Origin: UBA8437 sp963933195
GTDB lineage: Bacteria > Planctomycetota > Planctomycetia > Planctomycetales > Planctomycetaceae
DNA: 29,490 nt
Assembly (NCBI GenBank): GCA_963933195.1
Contig: CAWVUS010000027.1
Span: forward strand, 1-29,490
Direction: 5' to 3'
Shown here: piece by piece, positions 14,604-22,785 of the stretch
Position numbering within the stretch: the first letter of the stretch is position 1
Layout of the letters: every line of letters begins with the position of its first letter
Made by a program: the position numbers and the translations under genes
Notes under the pieces: generated by a model
The model's input: only the letters and a program-made list of their open reading frames with translations
What the model was told of the DNA's origin: nothing
The model's database searches: none

Positions 14604-16398
14604 TTGACGACACGCGGCGCAACATCAGCAGCCGAAACTCCATCGCCTGCGACCCGGGAATTCGTGTCGCTCGCAACACCAGGTCGCCTCGACCCCGGGA
14701 CAAGTCGATCGCTCCCATTCGCATCGGCCGGAAGTCCTTGACGTACGACTCCTGGCGGGGCACCCGGTCGTGCTCGCCCCCCCGCGCCGGCACCTCGTGT
14801 GGACGGCTGATTGTCGTCGTCACTCGCGAGGACCCGCTGCTCAACTCGACCGTGGCACCCACGTCCGACTTTGACACGGCGTAGTAGAGAGTCACTTCGA
14901 ACCGGCCATCTGACAACACATCGACTGGCCAGGTGACCCGGTCGCCGGTGTCCGTCCAGTTGGTAAAGTACGAACAATTTGGAAAACGATTGGATCTCTT
15001 GATCGTGCCGGCAGGCCGGCCATCCCTGGCGGGCAACTGTGTCCACTCGGCATCCGGAGCACCCACCGGGAAGGGTCGCAGCCGCTTCGAATCCAACTCG
15101 CCCAACACCTCGTGTTTCCACTTCGCCACGTCACCTCGCAATCGAGCGGCCAATTCCGGCTGGGCCCGGCTGAGATCTCGACGTTGGCCAGGATCCGACC
15201 CGATATCGTAGAGCCGTCCCTGGTGGTCCAGCCGATGGGTCTGTGTTCGCACGCTGACGCGTCCGCGCCAGTGCGAGAAGATCGAACGATCCGGCCACTG
15301 CGGCGAGCCGGGGCTGAACATCAGCAGTGGCTTCAGGCTGCGACCGTCCAACGGTTTCCCGGCTGCCGGCGCAATCGGTATTCCGGAACAATCGGCCAGC
15401 GTGGGCAACAGGTCGATTGCCCCAGCGATGCGATCGACAACCCGCCCGCGTGGAATCCTGGCCGGCCAACGCACCAGCAATGGCGAACGCACACCGCCCT
15501 CGTCGGTCGACCCCTTGCGGCCCCGCATGTCGCCGTTCCAACGCACTCCATTGGGGCCGTTGTCATGAAAATACACGACGATCGTGTCGTCGGCCAATTT
15601 CATCCGTTCGAGGGTCGCCAGCAGGCGACCAACATTCCAGTCTATGTTCTCGCACATCGCCAACGCACAACGGATGTGACCGATGTTCTCACGCTTTCCA
15701 GACTTCGATCCCGGCTGCCTGGCGTCACGATGATGCATCGACAGTTGTTTCTCTCGAAACCCATCCCACCAGCGATCGGGGACCTGCATCGGTGAATGGG
15801 GCGTATTGAAAGGCAGGTAAACAAAGAACGGCGTGTTGTCGCGACTGGCCGTCTCGATGACCCTGATGGCTCGGTCGGTGAAGTCGTCGATACAAAACCC
15901 ATTGCCGCGAACCAGGCGGCCATTGTGTTCCAGTGGCGGACTGAAATAGTCGCCCCAGTGACCCGAGCAAAACCCGTAGAACTCGGCGAAACCCCGGCTA
16001 TTGGGGTGGTAGGGTGGCTGCATTCCGTTGTGCCACTTGCCGAATGCCGCCGTGGCATAGCCGGCCCGGGTGAACACATCACCGATCGTCCGCTCGTCCA
16101 GGTCCAGTCTCTCGCCACCGGCCGACGTGCTGTAGACACCACCCCGCGGGTGATACCGACCGGTCAGGAACTCCGCCCGGGTCGGGGAACAGACCGGGCA
16201 GACATAGAAACGCCTGAAACTGGCCCCGTCACGCGCCAGTGAATCGATGTGCGGGGTGCTGAGATTGCGGTTCCCGTTGAGACTCAGATCGCCCCAGCCC
16301 TGGTCGTCGGTCAGAATGACCAGCACATTGGGACGGTTCGCCGCAGAGAGTGTCGCCGGCAACAACGCCAGGACGGCAGCCAGCAACAGCCGGCTCAC
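14587..16398 (-). CDS. Exported Cys-type sulfatase with C-terminal beta-sandwich-like domain
   Basis: This 603-residue type I sulfatase hydrolyses sulfate esters, probably of algal or marine polysaccharides outside the cytoplasm. A Sec signal peptide covers residues 1-20 (S-R-L-L-L-A-A-V-L-A-L-L). The metal-binding Asp pair is in L-T-D-D-Q-G-W-G-D (about 29-37). The formylglycine site is Cys70 in C-S-P-T-R-A-E-F-L-T-G-R, so activation by a formylglycine-generating enzyme is needed; none is in the window. Further hallmarks are F-G-K-W-H-N-G and F-H-D-N-G-P-N. About 150 residues after the catalytic domain form a probable beta-rich accessory domain that may bind carbohydrate. GTG 16398-16396 is chosen because it starts the signal peptide and overlaps the preceding gene's TGA (GTGA). 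The substrate cannot be deduced. Confidence 0.93.
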   Translation of the reverse strand: MSRLLLAAVLALLPATLSAANRPNVLVILTDDQGWGDLSLNGNRNLSTPHIDSLARDGASFRRFYVCPVCSPTRAEFLTGRYHPRGGVYSTSAGGERLDLDERTIGDVFTRAGYATAAFGKWHNGMQPPYHPNSRGFAEFYGFCSGHWGDYFSPPLEHNGRLVRGNGFCIDDFTDRAIRVIETASRDNTPFFVYLPFNTPHSPMQVPDRWWDGFREKQLSMHHRDARQPGSKSGKRENIGHIRCALAMCENIDWNVGRLLATLERMKLADDTIVVYFHDNGPNGVRWNGDMRGRKGSTDEGGVRSPLLVRWPARIPRGRVVDRIAGAIDLLPTLADCSGIPIAPAAGKPLDGRSLKPLLMFSPGSPQWPDRSIFSHWRGRVSVRTQTHRLDHQGRLYDIGSDPGQRRDLSRAQPELAARLRGDVAKWKHEVLGELDSKRLRPFPVGAPDAEWTQLPARDGRPAGTIKRSNRFPNCSYFTNWTDTGDRVTWPVDVLSDGRFEVTLYYAVSKSDVGATVELSSGSSRVTTTISRPHEVPARGGEHDRVPRQESYVKDFRPMRMGAIDLSRGRGDLVLRATRIPGSQAMEFRLLMLRRVSSTTPCE

Positions 16399-17333
16399 GG
16401 CTTGGCCTTCTTCCCGGTCAATTCGCCAAAGACGTGCTCGATGTTCTCTTCGCGGGTTTTCACATCCACCCCGGTCCACTTCTTGTACCACGGAAGATCG
16501 ATGGCCGTTTTGATCTGTTCGAGTGTCTTGCCGTCATCGACCGCCTTTTGAATGGCCTGCCGCAACTCGACAAAATACCGTTTCTGCGTGGCAATCAGGG
16601 CCTTGCTCGACGTCTCGCCGTGACCCGGGGCGATCGTCTTGATCGGCAACTTGGCCAACTGGGTCAGAACGCCAATCCAGCTCGCGGTATTGCTGTCGCC
16701 GGTGTAGTTGAAGGCCCCGTTGACACACGAATCTCCGGTGAAGGCGATCCGCTGCTTGGGCAGCCAGGCGATGGCGTCGCCAGCGGTATGAGCATGGCCA
16801 AAGGTGATCAACTCGACCCGCATTGTCCCGTCGTCGATCACCAGTTTCTTGGGGAAGTACAACGACGGCTTGTCATAAGCCACCGGACCGTATTCCTCTT
16901 TTTTTTCCTTCTGTGACTTTTGGAATCCCGCAATCCCCTTGGTGTCAAACAGCGCCCGGCTGCTTTCCGAAGCAATTGCCACCGCACCCAACTTGGTGTA
17001 CTTCGCATTTCCATCGGCATGGTCGCCGTGATAATGCGTGTCGAAGACGTACCGGATCGGCTTGTTCGTCGTCTTGCGGATCAGCTTGATGACCTCGTCG
17101 GCCTGGTTCGGAAAATTGGCATCGATCACCAGGACAAAGTCTCGAAACACCACCCAGCCCTGGTTGCAGCCAATGAACTCCGGCTTGGTCTGCGTCTTGC
17201 GGAAGAAGACCCCTGGAGCCAACTCGGTGACCGTCGTTTCAGTCGGGATAAACCAGCCCGAGGCCCAGCCCGAGAGACCCAGCAGCAGGGCGACGGAGAG
17301 GATGCCAATTCCAAGTCGTTTTGCAGATGTCAT
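16395..17333 (-). CDS. Membrane-anchored metallo-beta-lactamase-fold hydrolase
   Basis: This 312-residue protein has an N-terminal hydrophobic segment (about residues 7-26) acting as a signal peptide or anchor, then a metallo-beta-lactamase domain. Metal ligands visible are T-H-Y-H-G-D-H (99-105), F-G-H-A-H-T-A-G-D (178-186), the bridging Asp201 in T-G-D-S, and His238 in P-G-H-G-E. The family includes beta-lactamases, glyoxalase II and many hydrolases, so the substrate is unknown. The ATG at 17333 is selected because it starts the hydrophobic segment, with GAGGCG upstream; the longer frame to 17429 is rejected. Its stop overlaps the sulfatase start by 4 nt, so the two enzymes are probably made together and both act outside the cytoplasm. 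Confidence 0.9.
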   Translation of the reverse strand: MTSAKRLGIGILSVALLLGLSGWASGWFIPTETTVTELAPGVFFRKTQTKPEFIGCNQGWVVFRDFVLVIDANFPNQADEVIKLIRKTTNKPIRYVFDTHYHGDHADGNAKYTKLGAVAIASESSRALFDTKGIAGFQKSQKEKKEEYGPVAYDKPSLYFPKKLVIDDGTMRVELITFGHAHTAGDAIAWLPKQRIAFTGDSCVNGAFNYTGDSNTASWIGVLTQLAKLPIKTIAPGHGETSSKALIATQKRYFVELRQAIQKAVDDGKTLEQIKTAIDLPWYKKWTGVDVKTREENIEHVFGELTGKKAKP

Positions 17334-17425
17334 GTCTAGCGCCTCGACAGAATGTTTCAATGGATTCGTTTGAGTCGTCCGGGCTCCTGGCCGCTTCCGC
17401 GCTCCGATGATCACTGCCAGCCATC

Positions 17426-18484
17426 TCACTCGTCAAGCAACCCGGCAGAATCCCTGTCGCCGTCGTGATCCGGTGACGACTCGTCGTCATTCGCGTCCCC
17501 CCAGATTCGACGGAGCTCCTTCAGCTTGGCCTCCTCGCCAAGGTGTTCGTAGCATTGGGAAAGTGGGAAGTACGCGGGTGCGTAGTTGACGCAATCGGTG
17601 ACAACCAGCTCCAGGGCATCGGCGGCTCGTTGGATTTCATTTTGCTGCAGAAGAGCCATCGCCAGGTTGTACTTGACCCCGGCGGAAAAGGGGACCTGGT
17701 CAAGAACCTTCTGGTACCCCTGCAGGGCCGCCAGCATATCGCCCTTGCGGGCCTTCAGATTGGCGGCGTCCAGGTCGGCCATCACGTTGCCGGTGAGCTT
17801 CCCGCCGTAGCACCGAAACAGTTGAACAATCGCCACCGGGACACCCAGCAGAAACGGCAGGTTGCCCAGCAGCATCTTCCAGGCCGTGCCCCGCATACAG
17901 GCCGCACAACGATGGGTCACTCGCGAAGTGAACCCCCAGACGACGACCAGGAAGTAGAAGTAGAAGATCGTGAACCGCTTGGGATTGGAGAACATCCCGC
18001 ACTCCTCGCACAAACCGAGTTCGTGCTCGTCGGGCATTCCACCCGGGCCGGTCGTCATCAGCGAACTGCAGAAAACGCAATACACCTGGGGCGTATCGGG
18101 CATGTCCGAGAGGTCTATGGTGGCATTGCACTGGGTGCATATTTCGGTCCGAAATGCGTCTCCACGCCCCTCGCTCACCATCCTCTCACGAGTGATCTCG
18201 GCCCAGGCGGCACTACGAACCGCATCGATAGCCCGTTTCAAATCGACAGCCGGCACCTTGTAGATGTGAAACATCTTGGAGTCGGCCGCGTCTCCATCAA
18301 CGAACGCCACCGCCAGGCGTTCCTCGTGGATCTCCAGCGAGATGATGTTGGCCACCGGCAGCGTCAGATCGTCCAGGACCAATTCCTGGCCATCGAAGAC
18401 TCCCTTTTTGCTCCGGAAGAGACCCGTAACGTTTCCCTGCTCATCGAGCCAGCGGAACTTGAATCGAATCGGAAGGTCACGCAT
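17426..18484 (-). CDS. Membrane protein with four CxxC zinc-ribbon pairs and a TPR-like C-terminus
   Basis: The product is 352 residues, and I do not recognise a named family. The N-terminal 80 residues look like a small beta-rich domain (PH-like is possible). Four CxxC pairs follow: C-T-Q-C (116-119), C-V-F-C (136-139), C-E-E-C (159-162) and C-A-A-C (193-196), which would form two zinc ribbons. Two hydrophobic helices lie at about 171-185 and 206-224. The tail (about 243-325) reads as two TPR-like repeats (A-L-Q-G-Y-Q-K-V-L, A-A-D-A-L-E-L-V-V) and ends in an acidic stretch. It is probably a membrane scaffold. The ATG at 18484 is the best start; the frame is open to 18742 but that extension overlaps the oxidoreductase gene. 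No Shine-Dalgarno is visible, which is a weakness of the start call. Confidence 0.8.
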   Translation of the reverse strand: MRDLPIRFKFRWLDEQGNVTGLFRSKKGVFDGQELVLDDLTLPVANIISLEIHEERLAVAFVDGDAADSKMFHIYKVPAVDLKRAIDAVRSAAWAEITRERMVSEGRGDAFRTEICTQCNATIDLSDMPDTPQVYCVFCSSLMTTGPGGMPDEHELGLCEECGMFSNPKRFTIFYFYFLVVVWGFTSRVTHRCAACMRGTAWKMLLGNLPFLLGVPVAIVQLFRCYGGKLTGNVMADLDAANLKARKGDMLAALQGYQKVLDQVPFSAGVKYNLAMALLQQNEIQRAADALELVVTDCVNYAPAYFPLSQCYEHLGEEAKLKELRRIWGDANDDESSPDHDGDRDSAGLLDE

Positions 18485-18534
18485 CAAATGGGTTCTTCTG
18501 GAGGTGAATGAAAACGGAATCGGGCGACCTGGTG

Positions 18535-19572
18535 TCAGCCAATCACCTGGGTCTGTCCGGTCGCATGGGCCCGGTAAAGTCCATAAACCATCTGCAATGC
18601 CCGGAGGCTGTCGTGCGATGAGATGGGTGCATCGGCCAGGCCAGCAGCGGCCTTCACGGCAGCCTGGACAAACGGAGTGTACCCACGTGGCTCGTCCTGG
18701 CCCTCCCAGGTCTGCACACCCGGCTTGGAACCCGGCTTCCAACTCTGCCAGGTCAACGTCTTGCCGCCCCAGCGTTCCAACTGCAGCCAGCCGTGAGAAC
18801 CCCAGATCTTGACATGCGTGTGGTACCCGCGGTCCAGGTAATACCCGGACGTGAGAGTGCCCAGCGTGCCATTGGCGTACCGCAGGGCAACCGCCGCCGA
18901 ATCTTCGACATCAAGCGGCTGGCCTCCCACGTTGGCCGCAAACCCGGTGATGTGCGTGGCGTGGGTTCCGGTGAGATACGTCGCCAGATCCAGCCAGTGG
19001 ATTCCCAGCCATGCCAGGTGACCACCACCAGCCCGCTCCTTCTGCGCGTACCATTTCTTTTGGTACGCGGGACTCTTCAACCGTGTCTGGTCGGCAATGA
19101 TGTGCAGTTCGATGCCATACACCTTCCCAATCTTTCCGCTGGAGACCAGTTTCAGGGCCGCTTGGGTCTCGGGATTGGTCCGATTCGCCAACGCCAGCAT
19201 CAGGTGCAGATGCTTGGCGTCTGCCAGCTTGACCAACTCGCCAAAATCTTCCGGCTTCACACAAGCCGGTTTTTCGGCAAACACGTGGCAGCCCGCTTCC
19301 AGTGCCTGGCGGATCAACGGGGGTGCCGAACGCGACTCCAGCGACACCAGTGCCAACGAGGGCTTCTCGACCTTCAACAACTCGGCATGACTCCGGTAGA
19401 CCTTGGCCAGCTTGTCACCCAGCGCCCGCCTGGCCCCATCAACGGCCTGGCCACTGGGGTCCGCCAGCACGACACGTCCCGCCTCGGGACTGGCTGCCAA
19501 CGCGGGGAAATAGGCACCCAGGTGAGCACCCGTTTCGTTGGTTAAGACTGCGGCGGTGATCGTCTTGGACAT
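18535..19572 (-). CDS. Gfo/Idh/MocA family oxidoreductase
   Basis: This 345-residue protein belongs to the glucose-fructose oxidoreductase/inositol dehydrogenase family. An N-terminal Rossmann half begins K-T-I-T-A-A-V-L-T, and A-G-C-H-V-F-A-E-K-P contains the catalytic Lys101 of the E-K-P motif. The alpha/beta C-terminal half has G-G-G-H-L-A-W-L-G-I-H-W-L-D-L-A-T-Y-L-T-G, with the typical His/Asp pair. The dinucleotide loop lacks a textbook G-x-G-x-x-G (T-N-E-T-G-A-H-L-G instead), so cofactor binding may be atypical. Planctomycetes have dozens of such genes, and the sugar substrate is unknown. It starts at ATG 19572; the longer frame to 19638 is less likely. It lies 86 nt downstream of the hexulose isomerase gene and may share its transcript. 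Confidence 0.9.
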   Translation of the reverse strand: MSKTITAAVLTNETGAHLGAYFPALAASPEAGRVVLADPSGQAVDGARRALGDKLAKVYRSHAELLKVEKPSLALVSLESRSAPPLIRQALEAGCHVFAEKPACVKPEDFGELVKLADAKHLHLMLALANRTNPETQAALKLVSSGKIGKVYGIELHIIADQTRLKSPAYQKKWYAQKERAGGGHLAWLGIHWLDLATYLTGTHATHITGFAANVGGQPLDVEDSAAVALRYANGTLGTLTSGYYLDRGYHTHVKIWGSHGWLQLERWGGKTLTWQSWKPGSKPGVQTWEGQDEPRGYTPFVQAAVKAAAGLADAPISSHDSLRALQMVYGLYRAHATGQTQVIG

Positions 19573-19658
19573 GAACTCGCTCGTCGGACCACGGGAATCG
19601 AACCAGGGCAAGGATACCCGGCCGCACCTGCGAATCAAACGGCCACGAAGTCTCGTGA

Positions 19659-20219
19659 CTATTCGAGGTTGGCATGCCGCGCGAACATGGTTTCGGGGCT
19701 TTCGCCTCGCCGCTGCATCAATGCCAGCACCACCGCGTCGAGCACCACGAGCAGGCTCTGTTCAAACAATGACCCCATCGGTTGAATCGACTCGGCCTCA
19801 TCCGGCCCATCGAGCTTCGGGGTCGGTGCAGGCACGTGCAATTCGATATCAGCCAACTCGCCAATTGCCGAACCGGATCGAATGGTCACCAGTGCCACCC
19901 GACCTCCTTTCTCGACCGCTCTTCGGGCAATCGGGATCAACGATCCCGTGGAACCGGAACCCGATCCGACCAGTAGCAGGTCACCGGGTTCCAGCGCCGG
20001 GGTCGTCGTTTCTCCGACGACAAAGGCCGACACGCCCAGGTGCAACAACCGGATGGCGAACGATTCAATCGATCGAAGCGACCGGCCGGCCCCGACCACG
20101 AACACCCGGTTGGCCTCGTCCAGCGCGGCCACCAGCGCCTCGGCACGATCGTCGTCCACTCGACCCACTGTCCTGGACACTTCCCCGGCAATCTGTACCG
20201 CCTGGTCGCGAACACTCAC
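19659..20219 (-). CDS. hxlB: 6-phospho-3-hexuloisomerase (SIS-domain)
   Basis: This 186-residue SIS-domain isomerase is of normal family length. It converts D-arabino-3-hexulose 6-phosphate to fructose 6-phosphate, the second step of the ribulose monophosphate pathway. Visible are V-V-G-A-G-R-S (residues 41-47), the second phosphate loop G-S-G-S-G-S-T (85-91), and a C-terminal M-F-A-R-H-A-N-L-E close to known Phi tails. It starts at GTG 20219, which overlaps the TGA of the upstream synthase gene (GTGA), so the two are probably coupled. The call depends on the pairing with the synthase as well as on motifs. A generic sugar isomerase is the main alternative. Confidence 0.9.
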   Translation of the reverse strand: MSVRDQAVQIAGEVSRTVGRVDDDRAEALVAALDEANRVFVVGAGRSLRSIESFAIRLLHLGVSAFVVGETTTPALEPGDLLLVGSGSGSTGSLIPIARRAVEKGGRVALVTIRSGSAIGELADIELHVPAPTPKLDGPDEAESIQPMGSLFEQSLLVVLDAVVLALMQRRGESPETMFARHANLE

Positions 20220-20860
20220 TGCACCTGCTCCCCGGTCAACAACTCGCGCATCTCGGCAGCAGCCTCGCGGGGCTGACTGTGACAGGCCAGGTACCCTCCG
20301 ACAACAACGACTTCCGGGGCCAACTCGGCAACCGCCGGCAGCGTCTCCGGACGAATCCCACCGGCCACCGCGGCTCGCTCGGCCGGTGTCACCTCGAGAA
20401 GCTGCGAGAGTTCATCAAGTGGACCCACTCCCGCTTCCTGGCAATCGAAGGCCGTGTGAACACACAACATGTTCGCGCCCAGCCTCAACAATTCGGCCGC
20501 ACGCATCGGGATATCCGGACAGCCAATCAGGTCCACCAACACGCGGCCCCCGGCGTCGCTGGCCGCCTCGAGCACTCCACGCACCGTGGCATCGGCGGCC
20601 ACGCCCAGGACACTGACCCAGTCGGCACCGGCCCGGAAGGCCAGGGCCGCCTCGAGTCGACCGGCATCCATCACCTTCAGGTCCGCCAGCACCTCGACTC
20701 CCGGACAGGCCTCACGGATCCGGCGGACCGATTCCATCCCGTACTCGATCACCAACGGTGTTCCCACCTCGATGATCTCCACCAGGTCGATCAACTCGCG
20801 TCCGCGGGCCACCGAGACGTCGAGATCCGGTTCGTCCAGTGCCAATTGCAAGCGGGTCAT
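20216..20860 (-). CDS. hxlA: 3-hexulose-6-phosphate synthase
   Basis: This is a 214-residue protein of the orotidine-phosphate-decarboxylase superfamily. It condenses formaldehyde with ribulose 5-phosphate. Family residues visible are L-Q-L-A-L-D (Asp9), the D-x-K-x-x-D motif D-L-K-V-M-D (60-65), A-D-W-V-S-V-L-G (79-86), C-V-H-T-A-F-D-C-Q-E-A-G (133-144) and A-G-G-I-R-P-E-T (166-173). The start is ATG 20860; the open frame extends to 21037, but the added residues do not fit the family. It is the first gene of the minus-strand block and overlaps the isomerase gene. Formaldehyde fixation or detoxification, or running in reverse to make pentose phosphates, are both known for this pair in other organisms. 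Confidence 0.92.
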   Translation of the reverse strand: MTRLQLALDEPDLDVSVARGRELIDLVEIIEVGTPLVIEYGMESVRRIREACPGVEVLADLKVMDAGRLEAALAFRAGADWVSVLGVAADATVRGVLEAASDAGGRVLVDLIGCPDIPMRAAELLRLGANMLCVHTAFDCQEAGVGPLDELSQLLEVTPAERAAVAGGIRPETLPAVAELAPEVVVVGGYLACHSQPREAAAEMRELLTGEQVQ

Positions 20861-20887
20861 CGCATTCTCACCAACCGTGTGGTCCAA

Positions 20888-20907
20888 GACGGTCAAAAAC
20901 AACCGTC
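20888..20907. promoter_or_regulatory. Inverted repeat upstream of the hexulose-phosphate synthase gene
   Basis: GACGGT and ACCGTC form a perfect 6-bp inverted repeat separated by an A-rich 8-nt spacer, about 28 nt before the synthase start in the divergent region shared with the transporter. It could be a regulator site or a leader hairpin. With only 6 bp per arm the support is weak. Confidence 0.25.
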
Positions 20908-21075
20908 CAGGTCCAGGCCGCCATCCGAGTTCAAACCAGCCAATCATTCTGGACCGTGGCTCACGGCAAAGTAAAGGGGCAGCCGCTTCGAGCACGATTC
21001 CCATCCCCACGGACCTCGGATAAGGTGAGTCCTGCACCAGTCACCTTTTCGTGCTTTCACAGGAACCGTTGCCGC

Positions 21076-22785
21076 ATGTCGCGGTTGTTTGCCAAGGACC
21101 GCATTGTCGCCGGCCCCGGCTTCAACCGCTGGCTGGTACCTCCCGCATCGGTGGCCATTCATCTGTGCATCGGATCGGTGTACGCCTGGAGCATCTTCAA
21201 CCCGCCGCTGGAGCGAATCCGCGGCGTGATGGCTCCCTCGGCCGACGACTGGTCGCTGGGCAACGTGGTCTGGATTTTCACCGTCGCGATCGTGTTCCTG
21301 GGCCTCTCGGCCGCGGTTGCCGGCAAGTGGCTGGAACGCGTCGGACCCCGCCTGGTCGGCACGGTGGCGGCGACCTGTTGGGGCGGCGGCTTCCTGGTCG
21401 GTGCCATCGGCATCTGGACACATCAACTCTGGCTGGTCTATGCCGGCTATGGGGCCCTGGGCGGCTGTGGACTGGGGCTCGGCTACGTCTCGCCAGTCAG
21501 CACACTGATCCGCTGGTTCCCCGACCGACGCGGCATGGCGGCGGGAATGGCGATCATGGGGTTTGGGGGCGGAGCGATGATCGGAGCCCCGTTGAAGAAA
21601 TGGCTGCTGAACCTCTTCCACGTTGATCCCCAAAAACTCGACGGTGCCGTCGAACTGGTCACCCGGGGCGGACGACGGATGGCCGAGGTGGCCGGACAAC
21701 TGCGCGAGGTGATTGTCGTGGACGAGAACGGCGTTGACGCCATTTATGTCGTCGGCACCGGCAGCGTTGGAGTGGCCGAAACATTCCTGGTGCTGGGCAT
21801 CGGATACTTCCTCGTGATGCTGGTCGCCTCGTTCTGCTACCGGATTCCCGCCGAGGGCTGGGTGCCCGACGGATGGACACCACCGGCCGACGACGACGCA
21901 CAGAAGAAGATGATCAGCCGGCATGATGTCGGCATCGACCAGGCCATCAAGACACCCCAGTTCTACCTCGTCTGGATCGTCCTGTGTTTCAACGTCACCG
22001 CCGGCATCGGTGTGCTGGGCGTCGCCAAGACAATGATGACCGAGATTTTCGGAACCACTCTTCCCGAATTGGTCGACGAGGGTTTCGCGACCAGCTACGT
22101 GCTGATGATCAGTGTCTTCAACATGCTCGGCCGATTCTTCTGGGCCAGCGTCTCGGACCGCATCGGTCGCAAGACGACCTACACGCTGTTCTTTGTACTG
22201 GGAATCGCGTTGTACGTGTCAATCCCCTTCACCGCCGCCGGCGTCAGCGCCAGCCCGACCGCCACCTGGCTGGTCTACTTCTATGCCACCACGATGGTCA
22301 TCTTCACGATGTATGGAGGTGGCTTCGCCACGATTCCCGCCTACCTGGCCGACCTGTTCGGCACCCGCTTTGTCGGCGGCATCCACGGACGATTGCTGAC
22401 CGCCTGGAGCACGGCGGGCGTTCTGGGTCCGCTGGCCATCACCTCGCTTCGCGAAAACCAGCGGCTGGCCGCCATTCGCGACCTGGCTTCCAAGGTCGAT
22501 GCCGCGGCATTTCGCGAGAAGTTCGACACGGGAAAGGACCAGCTTGACGCACTGATTGCGGCCAAGACGGTCGACATCGGCAACCTGCTGGCCCTGCTGC
22601 CCGACGAAACCCTCGACCCACGCGCCACGCTCTACAACTCGACCATGTACCTGATGGCCGCCCTGCTGGGCGTGGCCCTGGTTGCCAACTGGGCCATCCG
22701 TCCCGTCGATGAGCGACACCACCTGGAGACCAACACCACCGCCAAAGATCCGGAATCACCCGTCGCGGAACCGGACCAAGCCTAG
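21076..22785 (+). CDS. OFA-type major facilitator superfamily transporter, extended
   Basis: This 569-residue transporter is much longer than the usual 400-430 of the OFA (oxalate/formate antiporter) family. Twelve hydrophobic segments can be placed. A-I-H-L-C-I-G-S-V-Y-A-W-S-I-F (TM1), R-W-F-P-D-R-R-G-M-A-A-G-M-A-I (TM4-5) and D-R-I-G-R-K-T-T (361-368) are typical of the group. Two hydrophilic insertions explain the extra length, at about residues 180-235 after TM5 and 457-520 between TM11 and TM12. A long loop at 255-295 separates the two halves. The substrate is probably a small organic anion but unproven. It starts at ATG 21076; the open frame to 20839 is rejected. It is divergent from hxlA and overlaps the end of the convergent dinB-like gene by 4 nt. 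Confidence 0.85.
   Translation: MSRLFAKDRIVAGPGFNRWLVPPASVAIHLCIGSVYAWSIFNPPLERIRGVMAPSADDWSLGNVVWIFTVAIVFLGLSAAVAGKWLERVGPRLVGTVAATCWGGGFLVGAIGIWTHQLWLVYAGYGALGGCGLGLGYVSPVSTLIRWFPDRRGMAAGMAIMGFGGGAMIGAPLKKWLLNLFHVDPQKLDGAVELVTRGGRRMAEVAGQLREVIVVDENGVDAIYVVGTGSVGVAETFLVLGIGYFLVMLVASFCYRIPAEGWVPDGWTPPADDDAQKKMISRHDVGIDQAIKTPQFYLVWIVLCFNVTAGIGVLGVAKTMMTEIFGTTLPELVDEGFATSYVLMISVFNMLGRFFWASVSDRIGRKTTYTLFFVLGIALYVSIPFTAAGVSASPTATWLVYFYATTMVIFTMYGGGFATIPAYLADLFGTRFVGGIHGRLLTAWSTAGVLGPLAITSLRENQRLAAIRDLASKVDAAAFREKFDTGKDQLDALIAAKTVDIGNLLALLPDETLDPRATLYNSTMYLMAALLGVALVANWAIRPVDERHHLETNTTAKDPESPVAEPDQA

Noticed and set aside
18508..18621. 37-codon plus-strand ORF preceded by GGAGGTG
   Set aside because: The Shine-Dalgarno-like sequence is too close to the ATG, and nearly all of the ORF is antisense to the oxidoreductase gene. 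The peptide shows no feature.
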